Shown here in pieces: positions 1 to 7,889 of a stretch of DNA of 64,000 nucleotides; the first letter of the stretch is position 1, and the number at the start of each line of letters is the position of its first letter. The stretch is from Verrucomicrobiales bacterium (GTDB lineage: Bacteria; Verrucomicrobiota; Verrucomicrobiia; Limisphaerales; UBA11320). The notes beneath the pieces were generated by a model that saw only the letters and a program-made list of their open reading frames with translations, did no database searches and was not told where the DNA came from. Location: contig JAEUHE010000177.1 of the NCBI GenBank assembly GCA_016793885.1, positions 31,380 through 95,379 of the forward strand, read 5' to 3'. The position numbers were made by a program, and so were the translations under genes.

Positions 1-2763
1 ATCGCTTCCCGAGGTCGCGACGGGCAGCAACACCGTCGCAGCCGAACGCAATAACCCAGCCGCGGAGCCTCGATAGAGGAACACGCGACCACGAGGCTGA
101 TTGGCACCATTGCTATGTCCAGGAGCGCCCACCAACACATCGCCAAAACCGTCATGATCCACGTCGCCCGCGCTGGCGACGGAGAACCCAAACTCCGCGG
201 CAGTCGCATTGGCCAAGGCCAGGGACCAATCGGTGTTCGTCAGAGTCAGCCGAACGGCGCTGAGGTTGCTTCGCCCCAGCCATAAATAGGCAGCCCCCGT
301 ATTGCTCCGGATTTGGATAGGACTCTGAAAATCGTAACTGGGCCCGCCCATAATGAGATCGGGTAGCCCATCCCCGTTGACATCGCCGGCATTCGCCATC
401 GATCGGCCAAATCCAATCCCAGCCACCGGCCCGGTGGAAGTCCAAGTGGGCGACTGTGAGAGAAGGTTGATCTGACTGCGGAAAAAATGCAGCAGAGGGG
501 TCGGCTGCCCCTCTCCGTTGCCAGGCTCCGTGATAAACAGATCACTCACGCCATCCCCATCGAAATCTCCTCCAGCCATGGCCGCGCCAAAGCGCCCGTT
601 CGGTTGCCCCTGGGCCCGCCAGGAAGGTGCCTCAGCCACCCCAGTGCTTGCCATGGCGTTTACCGACATCGGGTCGTTCAGAAACGCCACTTCCGGACGC
701 CGACCAAAGGCATTGGTGCAGGTGATTTGATATCGATTAAACAAAGCTCTCGCCTGAACCGAGAGCGCCGGAGTTGGGGGAGTAAGAGGTGTGACGGTGT
801 AGTGGAGGGTGTAAGCTCCCTTCTCGCTCCGGGCGGAGTGAGACCCCGGGGTCAGAAAGAAAGCGGCTCTCCCGGGATTGTCGTGCAACACCCCATCGCT
901 CTCGTACGCGGTCGACAACCCCATCATGCGATGCGGTTCGATGAAGTGAATGTCCGGACCCAGTCGCCGTCCGGGATCGACCTCACCTTCGTTTCGCCAG
1001 AACAACGAATCGCCGCTGCCGGTCTGCCAGGGCGGATTGAAGTTCATCCGTCCGTGGGCATTCTCCTCTCCATCCAGCAGCCGAGTCCATTCCTGATCGA
1101 CCGTGGGTAGTTCTACCCAAAGGCCCCAATCGCCATCCGAATACGGATAAGTGTAGGCCGGATCGAGATCGTCATGCACATCCAGCTGAGTGATGCTGAC
1201 TCGACGCTTCTGCAGGTTCCAGTTATTGGGAGAGGTATGCACCCAGCCCGCCCGGATCCGATGCGAATAGGTCGAGGCCGTATGCTGCGTGAGATCCAAG
1301 GTGACATTGAGATAGGTTGATCCTTTGTCATCCGTTGCCACCCGAACCTGAGGCGCAGGCCCCGCCGAATTCCAAGGATTGCTCACCTCTATGAACAGCG
1401 GAGGCTGTGGCACATCCAGTCCATGCTCGCAGGCGATCAGCCGGGGGTTTCGAGGGAGGTAAATATTGAAGCTGTAAAGTCGGTTGATCGGATGAGGCCC
1501 CTCGACACAATCGCCGTTGTTGAATCCAACGATCTGGCCCTGGGGATTCACAATACAGCGGGCGGGAGTATGCAGGCCGGTGGAGCTACAGTTGCCGGTG
1601 CATTCTCCCGCGTCCCCGTTAAACCAAAGGTCGGTGACGATGCCAGGGATCCAGACATTGTTCCCCACCGTAGAATCCACGAAACCGCTTGGAGTTTCGA
1701 AACGGAAACTACGATTCGAGGGCAGTTGAAGCGCGCGCGGGCGCATGACTGCCAAGCCAATGGCTGGATGGATCTCCGTGTAGAACGGCTCGTGTCCGCA
1801 ATCATGAATCCACATGCCCCAGACCGACACCCGATCTCCTACGATGGGCCGAAAACGTTCAGGAATGCTATTGCGCTCCCACTCCACACCCAAAAGATAC
1901 GGCTGTGCGAACTCCGACTGCTCGGCCACACGAAAGCGATAGGGCGGATCCACTTCCACACCCATGTTGATATCCATGCTGTCGTGGTTTGGGAAGGAGT
2001 CGCTCGTAGCGGTCCACGACTTAAACACCTGTCCCTCGATCTGGGCATATTGCCGATCCGGATCAAATCCCGCGGCCGTCACCCATTGGGGATCCACCGC
2101 TCCCCCGCCCGCAGCGCACATGCAATACAACTCTGTCGGATCAAAGGGTGTGCGGGAGGTGGCTTGCGCCACCACCGAGTCAGGCAGCTTTGGAAACACT
2201 TCCGGGGGAATGCTGATTCGTTCCACCGCGTTGATCACGGCCTCCACTGTGACACCCTGAGCAATCCGATAGTTGCGCCGAGCCGTCCCCAGTCCCAACG
2301 GCACCAGACAACCGCCATCGGAGCAGACCGTAAGCCGCACTCGGTAAGTACCCACCCGAGGCAAGGTGAGGTAGGCCAGCGTTCCGGACGCCGTCAACTG
2401 AGGCGGGGTACCCGCCGGATAGCTGATCAGCTGCCAGGAGATCGGCAGATCGGGAGGAGGCGTAAAAATTTCCTGATCGCACACGGAGTCGTAGGTAACC
2501 AGCCGCAAGCTACCGGCCTCAATTTTGACCCGACACCCCCGCAGCGGATGATCCGGCGTGGCCAGTTGAACCGTGACCTCGGCCACATCGGGTCCGGGGC
2601 AATCGAGAGGAGGAGGAGAGCCATCGTCATCCGTAGGCCTCAAAGCCTGGGCATCGGGAAGGGCAACGAACAGAAGCGCAAGAACGAGTAGCGACTCGAG
2701 CCTCGACCACAGGAGTTGAATCGCCTGGACAGCGAACGTCTGAGAAAAAGGGAGCGTGGTCAT
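1..2763 (-). CDS. Secreted FG-GAP repeat (integrin-like beta-propeller) protein, C-terminus outside window
   Basis: An open frame runs from an ATG at 2763 leftward through position 1 without a stop (921 codons seen), so the gene continues outside the window. The N-terminus has a hydrophobic signal segment (about residues 20-40, LLVLALLFVALPDAQA). The middle, about residues 40-650, is a Cys-containing secreted region with motifs such as HDCGHEPFYTEIHP that I cannot assign. From about residue 740 onward come FG-GAP type calcium-binding repeats: GDFDGDGVSDLFI, GDVNGDGLPDLIMGG and GDVDHDGFGDVLVGAPG. FG-GAP repeats fold into integrin-alpha-like propellers used in adhesion or carbohydrate/protein binding outside the cell. 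More repeats presumably follow past the left edge. The reading frame and domain call are seen directly; an adhesive role is inference. Start choice rests on the signal peptide; no clear ribosome site. Confidence 0.85.
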   Translation of the reverse strand, partial: MTTLPFSQTFAVQAIQLLWSRLESLLVLALLFVALPDAQALRPTDDDGSPPPLDCPGPDVAEVTVQLATPDHPLRGCRVKIEAGSLRLVTYDSVCDQEIFTPPPDLPISWQLISYPAGTPPQLTASGTLAYLTLPRVGTYRVRLTVCSDGGCLVPLGLGTARRNYRIAQGVTVEAVINAVERISIPPEVFPKLPDSVVAQATSRTPFDPTELYCMCAAGGGAVDPQWVTAAGFDPDRQYAQIEGQVFKSWTATSDSFPNHDSMDINMGVEVDPPYRFRVAEQSEFAQPYLLGVEWERNSIPERFRPIVGDRVSVWGMWIHDCGHEPFYTEIHPAIGLAVMRPRALQLPSNRSFRFETPSGFVDSTVGNNVWIPGIVTDLWFNGDAGECTGNCSSTGLHTPARCIVNPQGQIVGFNNGDCVEGPHPINRLYSFNIYLPRNPRLIACEHGLDVPQPPLFIEVSNPWNSAGPAPQVRVATDDKGSTYLNVTLDLTQHTASTYSHRIRAGWVHTSPNNWNLQKRRVSITQLDVHDDLDPAYTYPYSDGDWGLWVELPTVDQEWTRLLDGEENAHGRMNFNPPWQTGSGDSLFWRNEGEVDPGRRLGPDIHFIEPHRMMGLSTAYESDGVLHDNPGRAAFFLTPGSHSARSEKGAYTLHYTVTPLTPPTPALSVQARALFNRYQITCTNAFGRRPEVAFLNDPMSVNAMASTGVAEAPSWRAQGQPNGRFGAAMAGGDFDGDGVSDLFITEPGNGEGQPTPLLHFFRSQINLLSQSPTWTSTGPVAGIGFGRSMANAGDVNGDGLPDLIMGGPSYDFQSPIQIRSNTGAAYLWLGRSNLSAVRLTLTNTDWSLALANATAAEFGFSVASAGDVDHDGFGDVLVGAPGHSNGANQPRGRVFLYRGSAAGLLRSAATVLLPVATSGSD

Positions 2764-2845
2764 AAAGCTACTTCTATCTTAGAAAACAGAGTAACAGTCT
2801 TTCAGACGATGCCCAGAAGATTTAGGGCCACACTACATTGTAGCG

Positions 2846-2863
2846 TCGTCCGTCCTCGGACGA
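2846..2863 (-). terminator. Small hairpin between two minus-strand genes, possible weak terminator
   Basis: A 7-bp perfect stem (TCGTCCG / CGGACGA) with a TCCT loop lies just 3' of the minus-strand membrane-protein gene that stops at 2870. A second short inverted repeat, CTACATTGTAG, follows. There is no strong T-tract in the minus direction, so intrinsic termination is only a possibility. Confidence 0.25.
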
Positions 2864-2869
2864 TTCCCC

Positions 2870-3289
2870 CTACCCCGCCTTCACTCCTTCAAACATCGGC
2901 TTCACCGATTCCCGCATCAGAACGATGAGCGTGAAGACACCCAACACCGTTCCGAAGGGCAAGAACATGCATTCCACTGCAGCCACCACCAAGCAGAACA
3001 GATACTTCCTCCGTCTAGCCAGGCAGCGTCCCGCGGCGATCACGCAACCCGCGAAGCCCAATCCGACTGTCATCGCGATCACCGCCAAAACGATAAAGAT
3101 CCATCCCACGAATGCCGGAGGCGGAGCGCCCTGATCGGAGAACACACGGGGAGCCACCAGGAAAGCGATCCCGAGCACCAAGTGAAACAGGGGGAACAGA
3201 GAAAACAGTGCGGCCAATCCACCCACCACGTAATGGAAAATGGAGAGCAATCTCAGGTGGTCGTCGTTCTGTGTCATGACGCGAGCCAT
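2870..3289 (-). CDS. Small multi-pass membrane protein, unknown function
   Basis: A 139-residue protein that I do not recognise by family name. It is strongly hydrophobic, with about three to four predicted membrane segments (approximately residues 14-42, 60-82, 92-120), charged loops containing GRCLARRRKY, and a short charged C-terminal tail. Its layout resembles small DUF-type inner-membrane proteins common in Verrucomicrobia and Planctomycetes. The start at 3289 is preceded by a GAGG sequence about a dozen bases upstream; a second ATG four codons in is possible. It sits alone between the FG-GAP gene and a second small membrane protein, which gives no functional clue. The membrane location is well supported by composition; function is unknown. 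Confidence 0.7.
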   Translation of the reverse strand: MARVMTQNDDHLRLLSIFHYVVGGLAALFSLFPLFHLVLGIAFLVAPRVFSDQGAPPPAFVGWIFIVLAVIAMTVGLGFAGCVIAAGRCLARRRKYLFCLVVAAVECMFLPFGTVLGVFTLIVLMRESVKPMFEGVKAG

Positions 3290-3460
3290 TCAATCAGCCC
3301 CACCTCGGATTCACAACCGCGATTCGCTTTTCCCTCTATGGACTGCGCGTGGCATGCCACCGCCTTTCCTTCACGCCACAGACAACCCCTCGATCCATCC
3401 AAATAGAGGAGAACTGGTCTAAGCCAAACCAGGCGAACGAACCTGAAAACGGCAGTGGTA

Positions 3461-3487
3461 ACCACGGATTTCTCGGATGACTCGGAT
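3461..3487 (+). repeat. Dispersed 27-nt intergenic repeat (solo copy)
   Basis: Begins ACCACGGATTTCTCGGAT and matches in length and all but three bases the inverted pair at 46193-46219 and 46302-46328. It lies in the 310-base gap 3290-3599, where I see no gene; the short reading frames crossing it encode only low-complexity text derived from the repeat. Confidence 0.65.
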
Positions 3488-3599
3488 GAAAGGCAACTTT
3501 TGGAGCTCATTACTCTCCGGGTGATTACCTCAGCACCTCCGAGAACCCGTCGGGTTCAAAGCTTGCGATCACTCTCCGGAACATCCCCGCCCACCCGCC

Positions 3600-4130
3600 T
3601 CATTTTCCCGAAGAGCCAGCACCTCTCCGCGGGAGAGGAATCGCGATCTTCCCACTCGCCACGACAACCGCAGGTCGCCCGGGATTCGCTTCCAGCACCC
3701 AGGAGTCGCGAGAGGTCTCCGGATTTCGGAGCCTCCAATGAATGCCAAACCCGCCAAAGTCCCCACCACTGATGACCGTAACTCGATCGTGCCCAACCTG
3801 AATGGTAGCCGGGCTCACAGCCCGCAGAGGTTCCGGAACCAGCCCATCGGAGCCGCGAATCGTGCAGAGAAGATTGGTGTCGGGCGTCGTCCGGTAGAGT
3901 TGCTCGCAGGCGGTTGCAAACTCCTGATGGTACGGAGCCGACATCCTGACGAAACGGCGAAGACCATGGAATTGAGCCGCTCCGACCCGGAGAGACTCAA
4001 AAACAAGAAACCAGGCACCTAAGCCAGCCGCAAGCAGGATGAACCCCCAAATGATGAACTTGGCGTTGCGCCGACAATAGAGCCGTGCGATTTCATAAGC
4101 ACGACCCGTTATGGAGGAGGTTTCTTGCAT
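3600..4130 (-). CDS. Single-pass membrane-anchored hypothetical protein
   Basis: A 176-residue protein with a cytosolic N-terminus, one clear membrane segment at about residues 26-46 (FIIWGFILLAAGLGAWFLVF) and a soluble region after it containing two Cys in CEQLYRTTPDTNLLCTI. The C-terminal half, about residues 90-165, alternates hydrophobic and polar residues as in a small beta-rich domain. No family was recognised. The gene lies on the minus strand in a run of small genes with the same orientation. Start at 4130 is the first ATG and puts the membrane segment near the N-terminus as expected. It may be an exported, membrane-tethered protein; nothing more specific can be supported. Confidence 0.6.
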   Translation of the reverse strand: MQETSSITGRAYEIARLYCRRNAKFIIWGFILLAAGLGAWFLVFESLRVGAAQFHGLRRFVRMSAPYHQEFATACEQLYRTTPDTNLLCTIRGSDGLVPEPLRAVSPATIQVGHDRVTVISGGDFGGFGIHWRLRNPETSRDSWVLEANPGRPAVVVASGKIAIPLPRRGAGSSGK

Positions 4131-4263
4131 AGCTCTTGGCCGCCGACCACATCAGTGAGGGTGAAGCTCCTGAAGGCTGCCCTCAAATTCCCTCGCTGCG
4201 ATCTCCGTGGCCCCGGTGTGAAAATTCCCCGATTCTCGCTCGTTGAAGGACATGACCAAGTCC

Positions 4264-4761
4264 CTAGGCCTGCCCCCCAAAGCTGACAAAGTCATCCAGG
4301 TCCAAGACATCAAACCAGGTGGCGATATCCTCCCGTTCCGGGCCCACGCTTTGGTGATACTTGTGGAAGAACTCGCGCGATTCCACATCGGTCGGCACTC
4401 GACGCTCATGATACGCGCTCCAGGCCTCAATCTGCCACGGATTCAATGTCGTCTTCGAATTCGCGTGGATCCAGTCGAGGATCGCGCTATCCCCTTTACC
4501 CAAGGCCAACTGTTTGAGCATCGCCGCCGCGTCCACACCCGTAAAACGAAAGAAATGTTGGTCGAGCGGGCAGTTGTAGTTGTACTCCCCGTTTCGGCCC
4601 GCGAGCGAAGCGCGGCCTTTGTCCAAGATGCGTGGCAGGACGGCGAACCCACCCAAACGCACTCGAGCGCTGCGGGGCGCCCGCTGAGTGAGGTCCAGAG
4701 AAACGATCTTGGACTTGGACTTGGATCCCGGTTGAGAGGTCTTCTTCTTAGCAGCTGTCAT
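4264..4761 (-). CDS. DUF5069 domain-containing protein
   Basis: A 165-residue protein with the recognisable DUF5069 signature: DLTQRAPRSARVRLGGF, then ILDKGRA, then NYNCPLDQHFFRF, followed by an alpha-helical region with WHxAYHERR-like text (AWSAYHERRVP). The family is small, cytosolic, common in Verrucomicrobia and Planctomycetes, and has no established function. The frame is open further upstream to a GTG at 4833, but that extension is Cys/Trp-rich and unlike the family, so the ATG at 4761 (MTAAKKKTSQ) was chosen. The short Lys/Ser-rich N-terminal tail precedes the conserved domain. The neighbours are unrelated small genes. Confidence 0.8.
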   Translation of the reverse strand: MTAAKKKTSQPGSKSKSKIVSLDLTQRAPRSARVRLGGFAVLPRILDKGRASLAGRNGEYNYNCPLDQHFFRFTGVDAAAMLKQLALGKGDSAILDWIHANSKTTLNPWQIEAWSAYHERRVPTDVESREFFHKYHQSVGPEREDIATWFDVLDLDDFVSFGGQA

Positions 4762-4944
4762 GAAGCAAGGTGACACCCTCCACGCCTCTGAAGTCAAGCA
4801 GCGCGGCATAATTGCCCACGGATCCACGCTCACAACTCATCGCGAAGAAAGCTCTTCGATTCTCGGATCAAGCCATTGATTGAGCAGATCGACTAGAATA
4901 TTAGAGCAAAAATCCGAGCTCAAAAGGTGCCAAACTCCGATTAC

Positions 4945-5472
4945 CTAATGAAGCACGGGAACCCTAGGAAATTGAACCTGTGCCGCGTTCGTGGTGATCC
5001 CCTTCAAACGAACCGACATCCCCCGCAAGGTCGGTTCAAACTCGAACCCACGTCTTAGTCCAACCCACCCTCGCTTGATACTCAAGTCTCGCTGGATGTT
5101 AGGATCTGGGTCGAAGCGAACCTCGAAAAGGCACCGTTTCCCTTTCTCATCAATCTCGACAAGTCTAACCCATACGACCGCCCTCGGACCCGGACGAACC
5201 CACTTCCCCAAAGGAACCTCGATCACGGATGAGTAGTGAGTGAGCGTTCGTTTCTCGCCTGGTTTTAGCACTATCGTCCTCGAGACACGCTCCTTAAGCA
5301 GCATCGACCAAGCGTAGATCGAATGGGCTGCTTGAGGAGACAGCAGTACGAATGCACACACCACTCCGATGGAGGCAAATCCTGCGACGAAAATCTTCGG
5401 TTTCCCAAGGAGCCGCATAACTTTGGCCGATCTCAGTTGAGAGCTGAGCACTGACCATTTTTGTCGATCCAT
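4945..5472 (-). CDS. Membrane-anchored hypothetical protein with extracytoplasmic domain
   Basis: A 175-residue protein in this reading. It has one membrane segment at about residues 26-46 (IFVAGFASIGVVCAFVLLS) followed by a beta-rich domain of about 120 residues containing GEKRTLTHYSSVIEVP and VRFDPDPNIQRD. No family recognised. The frame stays open to 5631, but that stretch runs through a perfect palindrome and repeat-like DNA, so I start at the ATG at 5472; the ATG at 5418 is an alternative that begins right before the membrane segment. Function unknown. Confidence 0.55.
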   Translation of the reverse strand: MDRQKWSVLSSQLRSAKVMRLLGKPKIFVAGFASIGVVCAFVLLSPQAAHSIYAWSMLLKERVSRTIVLKPGEKRTLTHYSSVIEVPLGKWVRPGPRAVVWVRLVEIDEKGKRCLFEVRFDPDPNIQRDLSIKRGWVGLRRGFEFEPTLRGMSVRLKGITTNAAQVQFPRVPVLH

Positions 5473-5540
5473 AGTGCGATCGCATCCGGGCGCAGACATA
5501 TCTGACCCCGGCCCGAACCCACAGGGTTCGCAGACATGAG

Positions 5541-5562
5541 CCGGGGGTGCGCGCACCCCCGG
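5541..5562. repeat. Perfect 22-nt GC-rich palindrome
   Basis: Reads CCGGGGGTGC followed immediately by its reverse complement, so it is a gapless palindrome. It lies in the 382-base gap 5473-5854, which holds no convincing gene. With the hairpin at 5711-5740 it suggests a REP-like intergenic element. Confidence 0.6.
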
Positions 5563-5710
5563 GACTGTTAAAAGTACGCAGCATCGCGCATCGATGCCAC
5601 CGGCTTCTGCGACCTGCGTCACCCGACTCAAGGAATCTAATCGGTTCCTCAGTCCGTTTGCCGACCGGTGGCACGCCTTTCAGGGTGCTGTTTAATAGGG
5701 GGCCGCCAGA

Positions 5711-5740
5711 CCGGGGGTGTCGCTGCGCTCCACACCCCGG
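5711..5740. repeat. GC-rich imperfect hairpin, REP-like
   Basis: Arms CCGGGGGTGT and ACACCCCGG pair with one bulged G around an 11-base loop. It shares the CCGGGGGTG core with the palindrome at 5541-5562, about 150 bases away in the same gap. It sits downstream of the sulfatase stop (minus strand), where it could also help stop transcription, but there is no T-tract. Confidence 0.5.
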
Positions 5741-5854
5741 CTAATCTCTTTGAAGCCTGGGGTTCTCGGCTTCGGCCTCAGGAACTCATGCGAAGAATTG
5801 AGGATCCCCTAAAACTTGTCTAGTCCCTATTCTTGGAGGTAAAGATGAGAGGTG

Positions 5855-7696
5855 CTACCGCACTCCCACCGGCTTCAAAACCATCTCACGAACATCCATC
5901 ACCGCGACACCCGGCTTTTTCTGCGGCTTGATCGCCAGGGTGTGGCGACCGGTGGGGAGATGAACTTTTCCTAAAGTTCGGCGCACAAAGTTCTGAAAAT
6001 GTCCGGTATCCTGAACCACGAATCGCAATGTTTGGTTCGCGATGGAGACATCGACGTCACTGCCACCGCTGCCCTTGCCGCATCCCTGCAGGATCTCCAC
6101 TTCATACTCACCCCCTTGTGTCACCTCCAACTCCCAGCTGACCCAATCCTCCACCTTGGTCCAATACCCAATGGTGTTCTTGTGCGCGGGAGGTTCGTAG
6201 CGCACGTTCACGCCATGGATAATCACCTCGTGGCCGGGCAGGCGGATCGTCCCGTCCAGTTCTGGTCGCAAGGGCACTTGAACATAGTTCGTATTGCGAA
6301 CCGGCATCTGAGCCGACACGGACTTGCGCCACTCATTCAATTGCCGAGCCATCCCGTTCGCGCGATCCGGCATCTCCGTGGCCAGGTTCCGTGTCTCGCC
6401 CGGCGTCGCCGCCAAGTCGTAGAGTTCCAAATAGCCGCTCTCATAAAACTCGATCAGCTTATACTGGCCATCACGCATCACCCCACCCGGACGACCGCCC
6501 TGGTTGCTGTAGTGCGGATAGTGCCAAAAGAGCGGACGGGCAGCAGGGGCGACGTTCCCCTTAAGCGTCGATGCCAAGCTACGCCCATCGACTGCCAATG
6601 CCGTGGCATCCAATCCAGCCAACTCAAGCAAGGTGACATGCACGTCCATGGTGATGACGGGGGTGGATTCCGTGCGTCCTGAAGCAATGGTACCAGGCCA
6701 CCAGGCGATCAACGGGACTCGAAGGCCACCTTCGTAGAGGTAACCCTTCCCGGCCCGCAGCGGCGCGTTGGACGTGGCCGGAGTATTGGGCCCTTCCTTA
6801 ACGCTCAAACCTCCATTGTCGGACGTGAAGATCACCAGGGTGTTGCGGTCCAGCTTCCGTTCGCGCAGGTGAGCCATGATCTTCCCAACCCCCTCATCTA
6901 AACTCTCCAGCATAGCGGCGTAGATCGCATTGGTTTGCCCCCCCTCCAGGGACCCAGCACGCTTCCGATGCTTCTCCACCAAATCCGGGCGGCCGTGCAA
7001 TGGAATATGGACCGAAACATGAGGAAGGTAGAGAAAGAAGGGTGCGTCCTTGGTCTCGTCGATAAAATGGATGGCACTACGGGTCAAAACCGACGAAAGC
7101 TCCTCTCCCTCCTCGGCTGGAAGCAGCCCCGGCACCGGTCCAGCCTGACTCCCGGGACGGAAAGGCGCCATCCGACGAAAACCGGCGATGTCGGGGGTCG
7201 CCAGCTCAAACCCTTGGTGGGTAGCTTCGAATCCCGCCCCTCCTAAATGCCACTTCCCCAAACATGCCGTTCGATAACCTTGGCCTCTCAATCGCTCGGC
7301 GAGCGTCTCCTCCTCCAAAGGAAGCTGCAGCCGAAAGTCAGGACGACGGAGCTTTTGATCCGACAGAATAGTGCGTCCGGGAATGAAATCGGTGAGGTGT
7401 AAGCGAGCGGGTGCTTTTCCCGTCATGAGCGCAGCCCGCGTCGGGGAGCATACGGTGCACGCGGCATAGGCGTCGGTGAACCGAATGCCTTCCCGAGCCA
7501 TGCGATCCAAATGCGGTGTCTGATGGAACGAGCTGCCGTAACAGCCCAAATCAGCCCACCCTAGATCATCAGCCAGGATGACGATGATGTTGGGCCGGAG
7601 TTCCGCGGCCTGGGTCGGCATCGTGAAGGGCACTAGGAAGAACGATGCGATCAGACTCAGGATCGAACCAAGTCGGAGCAAGCGGGTTGTGAACAT
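5855..7696 (-). CDS. Exported Cys-type sulfatase (arylsulfatase A family) with C-terminal beta module
   Basis: A 613-residue sulfatase hydrolysing sulfate esters, probably on polysaccharides. It has a signal peptide (residues 1-31), the metal site IIVILADDLGWAD near residue 43, and the formylglycine motif C83-S-P-T-R followed by AALMTGK. Then come GKWHLGG and the metal-binding FTSDNGG. Cys83 would be converted to formylglycine; no maturase is visible nearby. Residues from about 490 form an extra C-terminal module (GEYEVEILQGCGKGSGGSD, later LPTGRHTLAIKP) resembling a carbohydrate-binding beta-sandwich. The frame is open to 8047, but that extension translates the mosaic repeat at 7752-7874, so the ATG at 7696 before the signal peptide is the real start. 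It lies downstream of the DUF1501/PSCyt operon and may be cotranscribed. Confidence 0.92.
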   Translation of the reverse strand: MFTTRLLRLGSILSLIASFFLVPFTMPTQAAELRPNIIVILADDLGWADLGCYGSSFHQTPHLDRMAREGIRFTDAYAACTVCSPTRAALMTGKAPARLHLTDFIPGRTILSDQKLRRPDFRLQLPLEEETLAERLRGQGYRTACLGKWHLGGAGFEATHQGFELATPDIAGFRRMAPFRPGSQAGPVPGLLPAEEGEELSSVLTRSAIHFIDETKDAPFFLYLPHVSVHIPLHGRPDLVEKHRKRAGSLEGGQTNAIYAAMLESLDEGVGKIMAHLRERKLDRNTLVIFTSDNGGLSVKEGPNTPATSNAPLRAGKGYLYEGGLRVPLIAWWPGTIASGRTESTPVITMDVHVTLLELAGLDATALAVDGRSLASTLKGNVAPAARPLFWHYPHYSNQGGRPGGVMRDGQYKLIEFYESGYLELYDLAATPGETRNLATEMPDRANGMARQLNEWRKSVSAQMPVRNTNYVQVPLRPELDGTIRLPGHEVIIHGVNVRYEPPAHKNTIGYWTKVEDWVSWELEVTQGGEYEVEILQGCGKGSGGSDVDVSIANQTLRFVVQDTGHFQNFVRRTLGKVHLPTGRHTLAIKPQKKPGVAVMDVREMVLKPVGVR

Positions 7697-7751
7697 GGGC
7701 CGACTGTAACGGTGGGACCCTGTACTTTGCCAGCAGTTCTCTTTCGCCCGA

Positions 7752-7874
7752 CCTGCTAAAGCAGGAACTCCATACCTCGGAGCAGTCTGTCCCCCGTACG
7801 GAGTTCCGCCTTCAGGCGGAGGCGGCCTCAACGTGAGATTGCGCGCCCAACCTGCTAAAGCAGGAACTCCGTAC
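7752..7874 (-). repeat. Mosaic intergenic repeat with two hairpin types (BIME-like)
   Basis: Two direct copies of a 24-base unit starting CCTGCTAAAGCAGGAACTCC lie at 7752-7775 and 7851-7874 (one mismatch, 99-base offset). Each begins with a hairpin CCTGC-TAAA-GCAGG. Between them, at 7797-7808, is the inverse complement of the unit's 3' half (GTACGGAGTTCC), followed by a different hairpin, TCCGCC-TTCA-GGCGGA. In the minus direction this DNA could be read as text like YGVPALAG, a string I have seen in annotated verrucomicrobial proteins; it is more likely a non-coding repeat. Confidence 0.7.
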
Positions 7875-7889
7875 ACCGAAGGGTGCAGA

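Noticed and set aside
487..2691. Two long plus-strand reading frames (487-1110 and 1423-2691) that could be taken as genes
   Set aside because: They are antisense to the open FG-GAP frame, are Arg/His/Pro-rich, and show no domain or signal sequence.
3274..3510. A 78-codon minus-strand frame in the gap after the first membrane protein
   Set aside because: Its text comes largely from the 27-base repeat at 3461-3487, and no domain or ribosome site is visible.
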